Shown: one piece after another, positions 1 to 6,982 of the stretch
Layout of the letters: each line of letters begins with the position of its first letter
Numbering within the stretch: position 1 is the first letter of the stretch
NCBI GenBank assembly: GCA_026224995.1
Contig: JAMFRX010000537.1
Span: 1-12,350 of the forward strand
Length of the DNA: 12,350 nt
Source: Puia dinghuensis
GTDB taxonomy: Bacteria > Bacteroidota > Bacteroidia > Chitinophagales > Chitinophagaceae
Direction: 5' to 3'
The notes under the pieces: generated by a model
The model's database searches: none
What the model was told of the DNA's origin: nothing
The model's input: the letters and a program-made list of their open reading frames with translations, nothing else
Program-made: the position numbers and the translations under genes

Positions 1-384
1 ACGAAGCTGCCGTTCTGCTTGAGTACACGGAACAGCAGCTTGGTAGTTGTTGGAGCTTTGCTGTTGAAGAAGGCGCGGTCCTGGTAGTAGCCTTCGCACT
101 GAGGAAATTGGCTACCAATTTGATCAGCGAGTTATGTGTCGATAATCGTTAGCAATCACATACTTAGGTAGATCAGGAAGTCGATCAATGGCATCTTTAT
201 ATGAAATCGTGTCCGGTGAGGCTCGCTTGAGTAAATCAAGTAGCGCGGAAGTGAAAACTCCTCGTTTGATGATATGATCCTCCGATGCGACCCCTCTAGC
301 CGAGGTGCCAGCCAGCAGGACATGGGAGTGGAGACCTGATGTGCTAGGTTTGAGAGCATTTGCCTTTCTGGAGCCGCCAAGACA
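1..384 (-). CDS. Fungal caspase-domain protein, C-terminal fragment with one intron (foreign to the rest of the window)
   Basis: On the minus strand, an exon from about 384 to 164 reads through GLHSHVLLAGTSARG, RGVFTSALLDLLKR and TISYKDAIDRLPDLP. After removal of a 52-base intron (163-112) it continues in frame as NQFPQCEGYYQDRAFFNSKA and then PTTTKLLFRVLKQNGSF, running off the left edge. From memory this is the wording of the C-terminal half of the caspase-like (peptidase C14) domain in the large basidiomycete metacaspase families; no search was run. The catalytic His/Cys region would lie upstream and is absent. G+C in 121-300 is about 45% (81 of 180 by hand count), against 35 of 60 in two sampled 60-base stretches of the bacterial part. 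The 5' end of the gene is cut where the bacterial ABC transporter sequence begins, so the junction (somewhere in 365-392) is approximate. The domain and fungal origin look firm; the exact lineage is inference. Confidence 0.82.
112..163 (-). other. Spliceosomal intron within the fungal caspase fragment
   Basis: On the minus strand the 52 bases start GTATGTG and end TTGGTAG, the typical fungal 5' and 3' splice sites. A CTGAT branch-point candidate lies at 127-123, about 11 bases before the acceptor, and a CTAAC occurs further upstream. Unspliced, the frame soon hits a stop. Removing exactly these bases joins the split codon AA|C (Asn) and restores the conserved caspase continuation QFPQCEGYYQDR. 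The length is normal for basidiomycete introns. Bacteria do not splice such introns, so the host of this piece was a eukaryote. Confidence 0.8.
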
Positions 385-735
385 CTGGCGAAGCTCCTCG
401 TCCACCCGCCCCGGCTACTGCTACTGGACGAACCCTTCTCCAACCTTGATCTGATCCATAAACGCACCTTAAAAGCGGTGATCCGCGACTCGGCCGCGAA
501 ATTCGGTATCACCTGTATGCTCGTCTCACATGACCCGCACGATATCCTTCCCTGGGCCGACGATCTCCTCATCCTGCGGGATGGCCAGCTCATCCAACGA
601 GGCCTGCCCCGCCAGGTTTACGACAGGCCCGTAGACGAATATGCGGCCGCCCTCCTGGGGGATTATACCCTCACCAACGGCGAATATTTTAGGCCCGAAG
701 CCCAAACAGCCTTCTTTTTTTCCACACATCCCTAA
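385..735 (+). CDS. ABC transporter ATP-binding protein, C-terminal fragment (5' end lost at the chimeric junction)
   Basis: The frame reads LAKLLVHPPRLLLLDEPF, with the Walker B strand and catalytic Glu, then the D-loop SNLD. About 30 residues later comes VSHDPHDILPWADD with the switch His, then the usual tail LILRDGQLIQRGLPRQVYDR, ending at a TAA at 733-735. The Walker A motif, the Q-loop and a clear signature motif are missing because fungal sequence replaces everything left of about 385. An LSG at 364-372 in this frame resembles the start of an LSGGQ signature, but it is not followed by the expected residues and may be chance. The arrangement resembles polyamine/sulfate/iron-type importer ATPases (PotA-like), but the substrate cannot be told. 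The only potential start, the GTG at 478, lies after Walker B and is not the true start. About 116 codons are visible. Confidence 0.8.
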   Translation: MAKLLVHPPRLLLLDEPFSNLDLIHKRTLKAVIRDSAAKFGITCMLVSHDPHDILPWADDLLILRDGQLIQRGLPRQVYDRPVDEYAAALLGDYTLTNGEYFRPEAQTAFFFSTHP

Positions 736-762
736 TAAACGCCCCGCTGCACCCTGCTTCCC

Positions 763-770
763 TACCTTCG
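763..770 (+). promoter_or_regulatory. Candidate Bacteroidota -7 box for the M1 peptidase
   Basis: TACCTTCG matches the Bacteroidota TAnnTTTG -7 consensus at all but one position and sits 24 bases before the ATG at 795. That would leave an A-rich leader of roughly 20 bases. No convincing -33 TTG lies at the expected distance. Confidence 0.4.
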
Positions 771-794
771 CACGCGTCACCAAAAAAAATCTAC

Positions 795-2759
795 ATGAGA
801 AATTCCATCGGTTTCCTGGCCCTGGCGGCCTGCCTGCTGACTCAACAGGTTACCCATGCCCAGTCTGCCAATCCCACGGGGAGTGTTTATGATCCCCACG
901 AAGCTTTCGCCCCCCTCTTTTATCCTGCCTATGGCGACGACATTCGCGCCGCAGCGGGTGCTCCCGGTCCTAAATACTGGCAGAACAGCGCCGACTACAA
1001 GATAGACGCCAGCCTCGACACCACAGAAAAGTCGCTGTCGGGCACCGTGGTCATCACCTATAAGAACAATAGCCCGCAGGATCTGCCCTTCGTCTGGCTG
1101 CAGATGGACCAGAATATCTACAGCCTTCAGTCCCGGGGCGTAGCCATCACCGATCTCTCGGGCGGTCGCTGGGGCAACCGCGATGCCTTCGACGGCGGCT
1201 ACGAGCTCAAATCGGTTGATGTCGTCAATCTTACCACCGGCAAGGCCTCCGCCGCGGATTGGCTCGTCTCCGATACCCGGATGCAGGTCAAGCTGCCCTT
1301 CAGCCTCAAGACAGGCGGCACTCTCAAGCTGCGGATCGCCTATTCGTTCAAGATACCCCAATATGGCACCGACCGCATGGGCCGGCTGGAAACCAAAAAC
1401 GGCTGGATCTATGAGATCGCCCAATGGTATCCCCGCATGTGCGTGTTTGATAATGTGGTGGGCTGGAACACCCTGCCATACCTCGGCCAGGGCGAATTCT
1501 ACCTTGAATACGGCAATATCGATTACAGCGTCAACGTCCCCGGTGACATGATAGTAGGTGGCTCGGGCGAGCTCCTGAATGCCGCCGAAGTGTTGACGCC
1601 TGCCCAGCTTCATCGTTACCAGGAGGCGAAGACCAGCGAAAAGACCGTGGCTATCCGTAGCGAAAGCGATGTCGCCGACCCCGCCAGCCGCCCCGCCAAG
1701 GGCCGCCTCACCTGGAGGTTCAAATGCACGAACACCCGCGACGTGGCCTGGGCCGCCTCCCGGGCGTTTATCTGGGACGCCGCCCGCATCGACCTGCCCA
1801 GCGGCAAGAAGGCGCTCGCAGAATCCGTCTATCCCGTGGAAAGCGCCGGCGACTCCGCCTATGGCCGCTCCACCGAATATGTAAAGGGCTGTATCGAATA
1901 CTATTCCAAATACCTCTACGAATTCACTTATCCCTCCGCCACCAATGTGGCCGGTATCGTAGGCGGCATGGAATATCCCGGTATTGTCTTCTGCGGCTAT
2001 CACAGCCGCAAAGGCGGCCTGTGGAGCGTCACCCGTCATGAGTTCGGACATAACTGGTTCCCGATGATCGTCGGCAGCAACGAACGCAAATATCCCTGGA
2101 TGGACGAAGGCTTCAACACGTATATCAATACCGTGGCCGACTCCGCCTTCAACAAGGGTGAATACCTACGCCCTTTCAGAGGCCGCACCCGCATGGCTGC
2201 CGGCTTTTATTCCGCTGTCAATCCCATTATGACCATTCCTGACGCCATGCCCGCCCGCGAGTGGGGCGTCCTCTCCTACAATAAGCCCGGCACGGGACTA
2301 GAGCTCCTGCGCGAAGAGGTGCTGGGGAAAGACCGCTTCGACTACGCCTTCCGGTATTATGTCCACCAATGGGCATTCAAGCATCCTACTCCTTATGATT
2401 TCTTCCATGCTATCGAAAACGCCTCCGGCGAGACGCTGGACTGGTTCTGGCGCGGCTGGTTCTTCAACAACTGGAAGATCGACCAGGCCGTCACCGGCGT
2501 CGAATACGTGCAGGGCGACCCTGGCAAGGGCGCTACCATCACCATCGAGAACAAGGAAAAGCTGCCCATGCCCGTGACCGTAGAAGTGAAAGAAGACAAT
2601 GGCACTACCAACCGCGTGAACCTGCCCGTAGAGATCTGGATGAAAGGCTCCACCTGGAAATTCCACTATCCCAGTACCGGCAAGATCACCCAGGTGACTA
2701 TCGACCCGGACCAGCGCCTCCCCGACTCGGACCCAAGCAATAACGTAATTAAACCTTAA
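795..2759 (+). CDS. Secreted M1-family zinc metallopeptidase (aminopeptidase N-like)
   Basis: The 654-residue protein begins with a signal peptide (residues 1 to about 22, hydrophobic FLALAACLLTQQV, cut likely near THA or AQ), so it acts in the periplasm or outside the cell. The zinc site is complete: H415-E-F-G-H419, then E438 in WMDEGFNTY, giving the HEXXH-x18-E spacing of family M1. GGMEYPG (from G391) stands where M1 enzymes carry the substrate-binding GxMEN motif. Y495 in SYNKPG is the likely transition-state Tyr. The N-terminal ~300 residues match the beta-rich M1 domain. There is no C-terminal type IX sorting domain. The start is the ATG that opens directly onto the signal peptide. The gene has its own candidate promoter and ends at a strong terminator, so it is probably monocistronic. 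Family assignment is secure; peptide preference is unknown. Confidence 0.93.
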   Translation: MRNSIGFLALAACLLTQQVTHAQSANPTGSVYDPHEAFAPLFYPAYGDDIRAAAGAPGPKYWQNSADYKIDASLDTTEKSLSGTVVITYKNNSPQDLPFVWLQMDQNIYSLQSRGVAITDLSGGRWGNRDAFDGGYELKSVDVVNLTTGKASAADWLVSDTRMQVKLPFSLKTGGTLKLRIAYSFKIPQYGTDRMGRLETKNGWIYEIAQWYPRMCVFDNVVGWNTLPYLGQGEFYLEYGNIDYSVNVPGDMIVGGSGELLNAAEVLTPAQLHRYQEAKTSEKTVAIRSESDVADPASRPAKGRLTWRFKCTNTRDVAWAASRAFIWDAARIDLPSGKKALAESVYPVESAGDSAYGRSTEYVKGCIEYYSKYLYEFTYPSATNVAGIVGGMEYPGIVFCGYHSRKGGLWSVTRHEFGHNWFPMIVGSNERKYPWMDEGFNTYINTVADSAFNKGEYLRPFRGRTRMAAGFYSAVNPIMTIPDAMPAREWGVLSYNKPGTGLELLREEVLGKDRFDYAFRYYVHQWAFKHPTPYDFFHAIENASGETLDWFWRGWFFNNWKIDQAVTGVEYVQGDPGKGATITIENKEKLPMPVTVEVKEDNGTTNRVNLPVEIWMKGSTWKFHYPSTGKITQVTIDPDQRLPDSDPSNNVIKP

Positions 2760-2761
2760 TT

Positions 2762-2788
2762 AAAAGCCGCCCATTCGGGCGGCTTTTT
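2762..2788 (+). terminator. Rho-independent terminator of the M1 peptidase gene
   Basis: A perfect 11-bp stem, AAAAGCCGCCC (2762-2772) with GGGCGGCTTTT (2777-2787), closes a 4-base ATTC loop and ends in a T run to 2788. It starts 3 bases after the M1 stop codon. The A-tract/T-tract symmetry means it could also work on the minus strand, but no minus-strand gene lies to its right. Confidence 0.93.
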
Positions 2789-2791
2789 GGT

Positions 2792-2799
2792 TATATTTG
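2792..2799 (+). promoter_or_regulatory. -7 promoter box for zwf, implying a leaderless or nearly leaderless mRNA
   Basis: TATATTTG is an exact match to the Bacteroidota TAnnTTTG box. It lies four bases after the terminator T run and only 5 bases before the zwf ATG (2805). Transcription would then begin at or right next to the start codon. No good -33 TTTG is visible at the standard spacing, because that place is occupied by the terminator stem. Confidence 0.55.
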
Positions 2800-2804
2800 T
2801 TATT

Positions 2805-4403
2805 ATGAAACAAAAGAAAGTAGCTCCCGCAGCCATCACCATCTTCGGGGCAAAAGGCGACCTGACGAAACGTAAGCTCATCCCCGCACTCTATAACCTT
2901 TACGTCGACAACCACCTGCCCGCCGACTTCGCCATCTTCTGCGTCGACTTCCTCGCAGTGGAAGCGGCTGCCTATCGCGATTACCTGTTGGAAGGCATCG
3001 ACGAATTCAGCCGCACCGGCAAAGCCGACAGAGCCAAATGGGCGGCCTTCTCGGCCCGCATCTCCTACATCCAGGGCGACTTCATGAAAACGGATACCTT
3101 TGGCGAGCTCAAGGACCAGATAAAAAAATTCGAGGACAAGGAAAAAGTACGCGGTGTCCGCATGTTCTACTTTGCCGTAGCTCCCCGGTTCATTGAGCCG
3201 ATAGCAGACTCTCTATGCAGCCATAAGCTCTGCAACCGTGATACGCTCGACCGCATTGTCGTGGAAAAACCCTTCGGCACCGATCTGGATTCCGCACGCA
3301 AGCTAAACCGCTATTTAAGCAAACGCTTTAAGGAAAAGCAGATCTATCACATCGACCACTACCTGGGCAAGGAAATGGTCCAGAACATCATGGCTTTCCG
3401 GTTTGCCAACCATGTATTCGAACCGTTGTGGAATAACAAGTTCATCGATCACATAGAGATAAGCGTCGCCGAAGAGGTCAGCGTGGGCAAAAGAGGCGGC
3501 TATTACGATAGCAGCGGCGCCCTGCGCGACATGATCCAGAACCACCTGTTCCAGCTTCTTTGTATCATCGCTATGGACTGCCCCAAGGCTTATGAGGCCG
3601 AAGCCATTCGCGACGCCAAGGTAAAAGTGCTCAAGCACATTCGCCCTTTCACTACCGACCAGGTCTTTAAGAGCGTCGTTCGCGCGCAGTATACCGCCGG
3701 TTCCGTCGGCGGGCAGGCCCGCCCCGCCTATCGCGAAGAAGACCAGGTTGCCAAAAATTCTACCACTGAGACTTTCGTGGCAGCCAAATTGCTCATCGAC
3801 AGCGACCGCTGGAAAGGGGTCCCCTTCTTCATGCGCACCGGAAAAAATATGCCACGCCAGTCTTCCGTCATCATGATCCAGTTCAAAGACTCGCCCCATA
3901 AGATATTCAAGGACGACATCGAGCCCAACCGTCTGATCATCAGCATCCAGCCCGAGCTGGAGATAGGTTTGGTCTTCGAAGGGAAGGAACCGGGCCTGCA
4001 TATGAAGCTCGTGCCGGTGGAAATGGACTTTACCTACAAGAACGACTATGCGCAGTCCCTGCCTGAAGCCTACGAAGCCCTCCTCCTCGATGTCCTCGAA
4101 GGGGAAGCTACCCAATTCATGCGTGCCGACCAGATCGAATGGGCCTGGAAAGTGGTGACGCCCATTCTCGATGCCTGGAAGAAGTATCCCAAAAAGCAAT
4201 TGCAGTTTTACGAATCCGGAACATGGGGACCGACAGCAGCAAACGCCATTCTCAAACCCTATGCGAAGGAATGGTTCCACCTTCAGCACGATGGGACCAC
4301 GGGCACCACGCCGGCGGCATTCGACGATGCGCGGTCGACCCATCTTAATGGCGACGGTTCGGCAACGCCTGCACCCGCTGCCAAGACCACGGCGCCTGCG
4401 TAA
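2805..4403 (+). CDS. zwf: Glucose-6-phosphate 1-dehydrogenase
   Basis: The enzyme oxidises glucose 6-phosphate to 6-phosphogluconolactone with NAD(P)+, the entry step of the oxidative pentose phosphate pathway, in the cytoplasm. The Rossmann nucleotide-binding motif is GAKGDLTKRKL (residues 15-25). VVEKPFGTDL is the conserved strand before the active site. The active-site signature is IDHYLGKE, with D184, H185 and K189. The protein has 532 residues; the last ~35 (about 498-532) form a Thr/Ala/Pro-rich tail beyond the normal family end. The ATG at 2805 is chosen because the motif begins only 14 residues later; an upstream TTG extension at 2787 lies in the terminator and -7 box. No gnd or pgl flanks it. 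It converges with the phosphatase gene, with 44 bases between the stops. rpiA lies about 2.6 kb downstream. Confidence 0.96.
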   Translation: MKQKKVAPAAITIFGAKGDLTKRKLIPALYNLYVDNHLPADFAIFCVDFLAVEAAAYRDYLLEGIDEFSRTGKADRAKWAAFSARISYIQGDFMKTDTFGELKDQIKKFEDKEKVRGVRMFYFAVAPRFIEPIADSLCSHKLCNRDTLDRIVVEKPFGTDLDSARKLNRYLSKRFKEKQIYHIDHYLGKEMVQNIMAFRFANHVFEPLWNNKFIDHIEISVAEEVSVGKRGGYYDSSGALRDMIQNHLFQLLCIIAMDCPKAYEAEAIRDAKVKVLKHIRPFTTDQVFKSVVRAQYTAGSVGGQARPAYREEDQVAKNSTTETFVAAKLLIDSDRWKGVPFFMRTGKNMPRQSSVIMIQFKDSPHKIFKDDIEPNRLIISIQPELEIGLVFEGKEPGLHMKLVPVEMDFTYKNDYAQSLPEAYEALLLDVLEGEATQFMRADQIEWAWKVVTPILDAWKKYPKKQLQFYESGTWGPTAANAILKPYAKEWFHLQHDGTTGTTPAAFDDARSTHLNGDGSATPAPAAKTTAPA

Positions 4404-4447
4404 ACGAGGCGCCCTGGCCGATGATCCTGTAGGACCACCCCCTGTCC

Positions 4448-6070
4448 TTATCGGATGAGTTCCGGAATGACCTGGCCTATATTCCCGTCCGGCATCTGCA
4501 CATGCAGGAGCGCCGCCACCGTCGGGGCGATATCAATCATATGCACTGTCCGGTATAAAGAGCCGTGCTTGACTCCCCAACCCATAAACACCAGCGGGAT
4601 ATGCGTATCCTGCGGGTTCCATGTTCCATGGGTCGTTCCCTTGTCGCCGCCGTCGAACCAGCCCGGATCAGGCAGCAGTAAAATGGACCCGCTCCGCTTG
4701 CGATTGTATCCGTTAACGACCATCTCCTGTATCGTGCCCGGTAGGTTGGCCGCGGCGATGTTGGCCATATCGATGACATATTGAATGCCGGCCTGGTGCG
4801 AAAGATAGGTCATGGAGGCCTTGCGCACGGAATCCATCGACAGGCCTGCCTGCCGGATATGGGCGAAGTTGAAGTTCACATAGTAGTTGGTGCCGGAGAT
4901 GACGAGGTCTTTGACCCCCGTGATCGTCGCCAGTGTGTCGTTCAGTCCCTGCATGATCTTCCGCATGCCCGAAAGGCCGGCCGGTATCTGGTGGGCTTTC
5001 ATAAAATTCACGGCATGGCTGGCCCCATGGTCGGCCGTCAGGAAGATGGTGTAGTTACCCTTGCCGACCTTTCCGTCCAGGAAGGTAAAAAAGGCAGCCA
5101 GGTCCTTGTCCAGGCGCAGGTATACATCTTCTATCTCTATGGAGTTGGGCCCGTATTTATGGCCTACATAATCAGTGGAGGCGCAGTTGATCGTCAGGAA
5201 ATCCGTGATATCGCGCTGGCCGAGCGCATATCCTTCTACGGCCGCCCTGGCGAAATCAAGTGTCAGCGTATTGCCGAATGGCGAGCTCCGGATATTGTCG
5301 TGGTCTTCCTTATAAGCCTTGAGGATATCATGTGGGAAGACCGGGGCCTTTTCCCCTTTGAACAGCCCTTCCCAGGACGTAGAATCGGCCGTACTCTGGA
5401 CATAGGTGTTTATAGGATACAAGGGATTCCAGCCGCCTGCAGCCAGCTTTTCCGGCTCATCCAGCGCATTGAATTTCTCCACCCATTCCGGCAGCTGCGG
5501 CATATACCAGGTACTCGTGCTGAACACGCCTTTGACGTCGTCGAACCAGAAGGCGCCCGTGGGCGTATGGCCCGCCGGGAGGATGGATGCCCGATCCTTC
5601 AGGGAAACGCCAACTACGCGGCTCCTGAAATTAGTGGCCAGCATCAGCTCGTCGGTGATGGTCGTAGCCAGCAGGTTACGCGGCGACATATTGCCCGCGG
5701 GCGCCGTGCCGCCTACCGGCTGCGCCGTACTGTCTTCGACGCAGTAGATATCCTTTCCCGTTGCCTGATCGATCCAGTCGTTTCCCGCAATGCCATCGAT
5801 AGAAGGCACCGAGCCCGAAAAAATCGTGGTGTGCCCTACTGCCGTATAGCTGGGCAGGTGGTTGATATAAGTATCCTCACAGGTAAAACCTTCATTCAGC
5901 AGCCGCTTGAAACCGCCGCTGCCGTAACGGTCATAATAACGGTAGAGATAGTCCCAGCGCATCTGGTCGACTACGATGCCGACAACCAGCTTGGGCCGGG
6001 CGATAGGCTGACCGATTGCGGGCGCCAACCCGATGGAAAAGAACAGGGCAACGATGATACGATGTCTCAT
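4448..6070 (-). CDS. PafA-like secreted alkaline phosphatase (alkaline phosphatase superfamily)
   Basis: The 540-residue protein starts with a signal peptide (residues 1 to about 20, IIVALFFSIGLAPAIG). It follows the phosphate-monoesterase PafA of Elizabethkingia/Flavobacterium residue by residue: metal ligand D35 (VVDQMRWDY), nucleophile T76 (PSYTAVGHT), phosphate-binding N97 (AGNDW), K158 and R160 in SLKDRASILPAGH, then metal ligands D300 and H304 (DYVGH), D347-H348 (TADHG) and H481 (THGTWNPQDTH). Compared with published PafA numbering (D38, T79, N100, K162, R164, D305, H309, D352, H353, H486) the offset is a steady 3-5 residues, so the full two-zinc site is present. It should release phosphate from monoesters in the periplasm. 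PafA enzymes are described as expressed without strong phosphate control; I see no Pho-type box but could miss one. The gene is divergent from the DUF1080 gene, with a 43-base spacer. The symbol pafA would suit, but orthology is not proven. Confidence 0.9.
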   Translation of the reverse strand: MRHRIIVALFFSIGLAPAIGQPIARPKLVVGIVVDQMRWDYLYRYYDRYGSGGFKRLLNEGFTCEDTYINHLPSYTAVGHTTIFSGSVPSIDGIAGNDWIDQATGKDIYCVEDSTAQPVGGTAPAGNMSPRNLLATTITDELMLATNFRSRVVGVSLKDRASILPAGHTPTGAFWFDDVKGVFSTSTWYMPQLPEWVEKFNALDEPEKLAAGGWNPLYPINTYVQSTADSTSWEGLFKGEKAPVFPHDILKAYKEDHDNIRSSPFGNTLTLDFARAAVEGYALGQRDITDFLTINCASTDYVGHKYGPNSIEIEDVYLRLDKDLAAFFTFLDGKVGKGNYTIFLTADHGASHAVNFMKAHQIPAGLSGMRKIMQGLNDTLATITGVKDLVISGTNYYVNFNFAHIRQAGLSMDSVRKASMTYLSHQAGIQYVIDMANIAAANLPGTIQEMVVNGYNRKRSGSILLLPDPGWFDGGDKGTTHGTWNPQDTHIPLVFMGWGVKHGSLYRTVHMIDIAPTVAALLHVQMPDGNIGQVIPELIR

Positions 6071-6078
6071 GCTAAAAA

Positions 6079-6109
6079 TTTGTAAAGCGCCGAAGATACG
6101 TTATTTTCA
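6079..6109 (+). promoter_or_regulatory. Possible promoter for the DUF1080-rpiA-SDR operon
   Basis: TTTG (6079-6082), a 19-base gap and TATTTTCA (6102-6109) fit the spacing of a Bacteroidota -33/-7 pair, with a poor match in the last two -7 bases. The -7 would end only 4 bases before the ATG at 6114, so the transcript would be almost leaderless. It shares the 43-base spacer with the opposing phosphatase promoter. Confidence 0.3.
6091..6098 (-). promoter_or_regulatory. Candidate -7 box for the PafA-like gene
   Basis: On the minus strand TATCTTCG (one base from TAnnTTTG) lies 20 bases before the ATG ending at 6070, which would leave a leader of about 15 bases. No clear -33 element is seen. Confidence 0.45.
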
Positions 6110-6113
6110 ACCT

Positions 6114-6968
6114 ATGAATCGTTATTGCCTCTTTCTTGCCGGCCTTTTCCTGCTTGTCACGGCCGCGTTCAAGGAGCGGAAAGCTCCTGAGGGCTGGGTA
6201 TCCCTGTTCAACGGAAAGGACCTCACTGGCTGGGACAGCTATCTTGCTCCACCCGCCGACAGCACGGGCCGTCGGCTCAGCGACCAGCCTATCGGCCTGA
6301 ACAACGACCCTCATCATGTATTCTCCGTCGTGCCCGACGGAAGCGAAAAGGTCATCCGCATCTCGGGCGAAGACGTCGGCGGGCTCATCAGTAAAAAAGA
6401 ATACTCCGACTATCACCTACAGGTGTTGTTCAAATGGGGGAGCCTTACCTGGGGCCAGAAGAAAGGCAAGAAGAAGGACAGTGGATTGCTCTATCATTCC
6501 GTTGGTCCTTACGGGGCCGACTGGGGCGCCTGGATGCGCTCCGAAGAATTTCAGGTCCAGCAAGGCGATTGCGGCGACTTCTGGGGCTGTGCCGGCGGAA
6601 CGGCGGATATCCCAGCCGTAAAGAAGTCCGACAGCGAATATGTCTATGCTCCTGCCGGGATCCTCTATACCTTTCGCGCCGACAAACCCATTGGCCGCCA
6701 TTGCATCAAGGCATCGGATGCGGAAAAGGCCGTTGGCCAGTGGAATACCCTCGACCTCTACTGCCATGGCGATACCAGCGTACAAGTGGTGAACGGTAAA
6801 ATGATGATGGTCCTCTTCCACCTGGGCCAGGTCGATAACGGCCAGGTGCATCCGCTTACCGGCGGCAGACTGCAGCTACAATCGGAAGGTGCGGAGGTGT
6901 ACTATAAAGCGATCCGCATCCGGCCACTCCCGCGTATTCCTAAAGACCTGCTCACTACCAATCCTTAA
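6114..6968 (+). CDS. Secreted DUF1080 / 3-keto-disaccharide hydrolase-domain protein
   Basis: The 284-residue protein has an N-terminal signal peptide (CLFLAGLFLLVTAA, residues about 5-18) and then the typical DUF1080 opening GWVSLFNGKDLTGWDSY (27-43). Further family wording includes GGLISKKEYSDYHLQVLFKW (89-108), DSGLLYHSVG (122-131), EEFQVQQGDCGDFWG (144-158), WNTLDLYCHGD (210-220) and the end strands GGRLQLQSEGAEVYYKAIRI (250-269). The fold is a concanavalin-like beta sandwich, found in Bacteroidota polysaccharide and glycoside use; some members cleave 3-keto-glycosides. Its own substrate is unknown. The ATG at 6114 is preferred because the signal peptide follows at once; longer in-frame starts run back into the phosphatase gene. 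rpiA begins 14 bases after the stop, which suggests an operon. Confidence 0.87.
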   Translation: MNRYCLFLAGLFLLVTAAFKERKAPEGWVSLFNGKDLTGWDSYLAPPADSTGRRLSDQPIGLNNDPHHVFSVVPDGSEKVIRISGEDVGGLISKKEYSDYHLQVLFKWGSLTWGQKKGKKKDSGLLYHSVGPYGADWGAWMRSEEFQVQQGDCGDFWGCAGGTADIPAVKKSDSEYVYAPAGILYTFRADKPIGRHCIKASDAEKAVGQWNTLDLYCHGDTSVQVVNGKMMMVLFHLGQVDNGQVHPLTGGRLQLQSEGAEVYYKAIRIRPLPRIPKDLLTTNP

Positions 6969-6982
6969 TTAACGTCCGAGAT

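Noticed and set aside
1..384. A bacterial metacaspase or bacterial antiphage caspase (C14) gene
   Set aside because: The reading frame holds only if a fungal-type intron is removed, and the wording is that of basidiomycete caspases, so a bacterial defence protein does not fit.
385..735. A natural caspase-ABC fusion or regulatory pairing
   Set aside because: The two frames are on opposite strands, both are truncated at the same point, and one is eukaryotic. A junction artefact explains it more simply.
777..2051. 424-codon open frame on the minus strand across the M1 peptidase gene
   Set aside because: It is antisense to a gene with a complete zinc site. Its translation is Gly/Ala/Val-rich with no recognisable motif, as expected opposite GC-rich codons.
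3315..4343. 342-codon minus-strand open frame inside zwf
   Set aside because: Zwf is unmistakable on the plus strand; this frame has no motif, no promoter and no sensible start.
4404..4447. Shared bidirectional terminator between zwf and the phosphatase gene
   Set aside because: Only a 4-bp inverted repeat (TCCT...AGGA) is visible and there is no T tract, too weak to call.
4781..6085. 434-codon plus-strand open frame antisense to the phosphatase
   Set aside because: The phosphatase on the minus strand has every catalytic residue. The opposite frame has no family features and is a shadow of codon bias.
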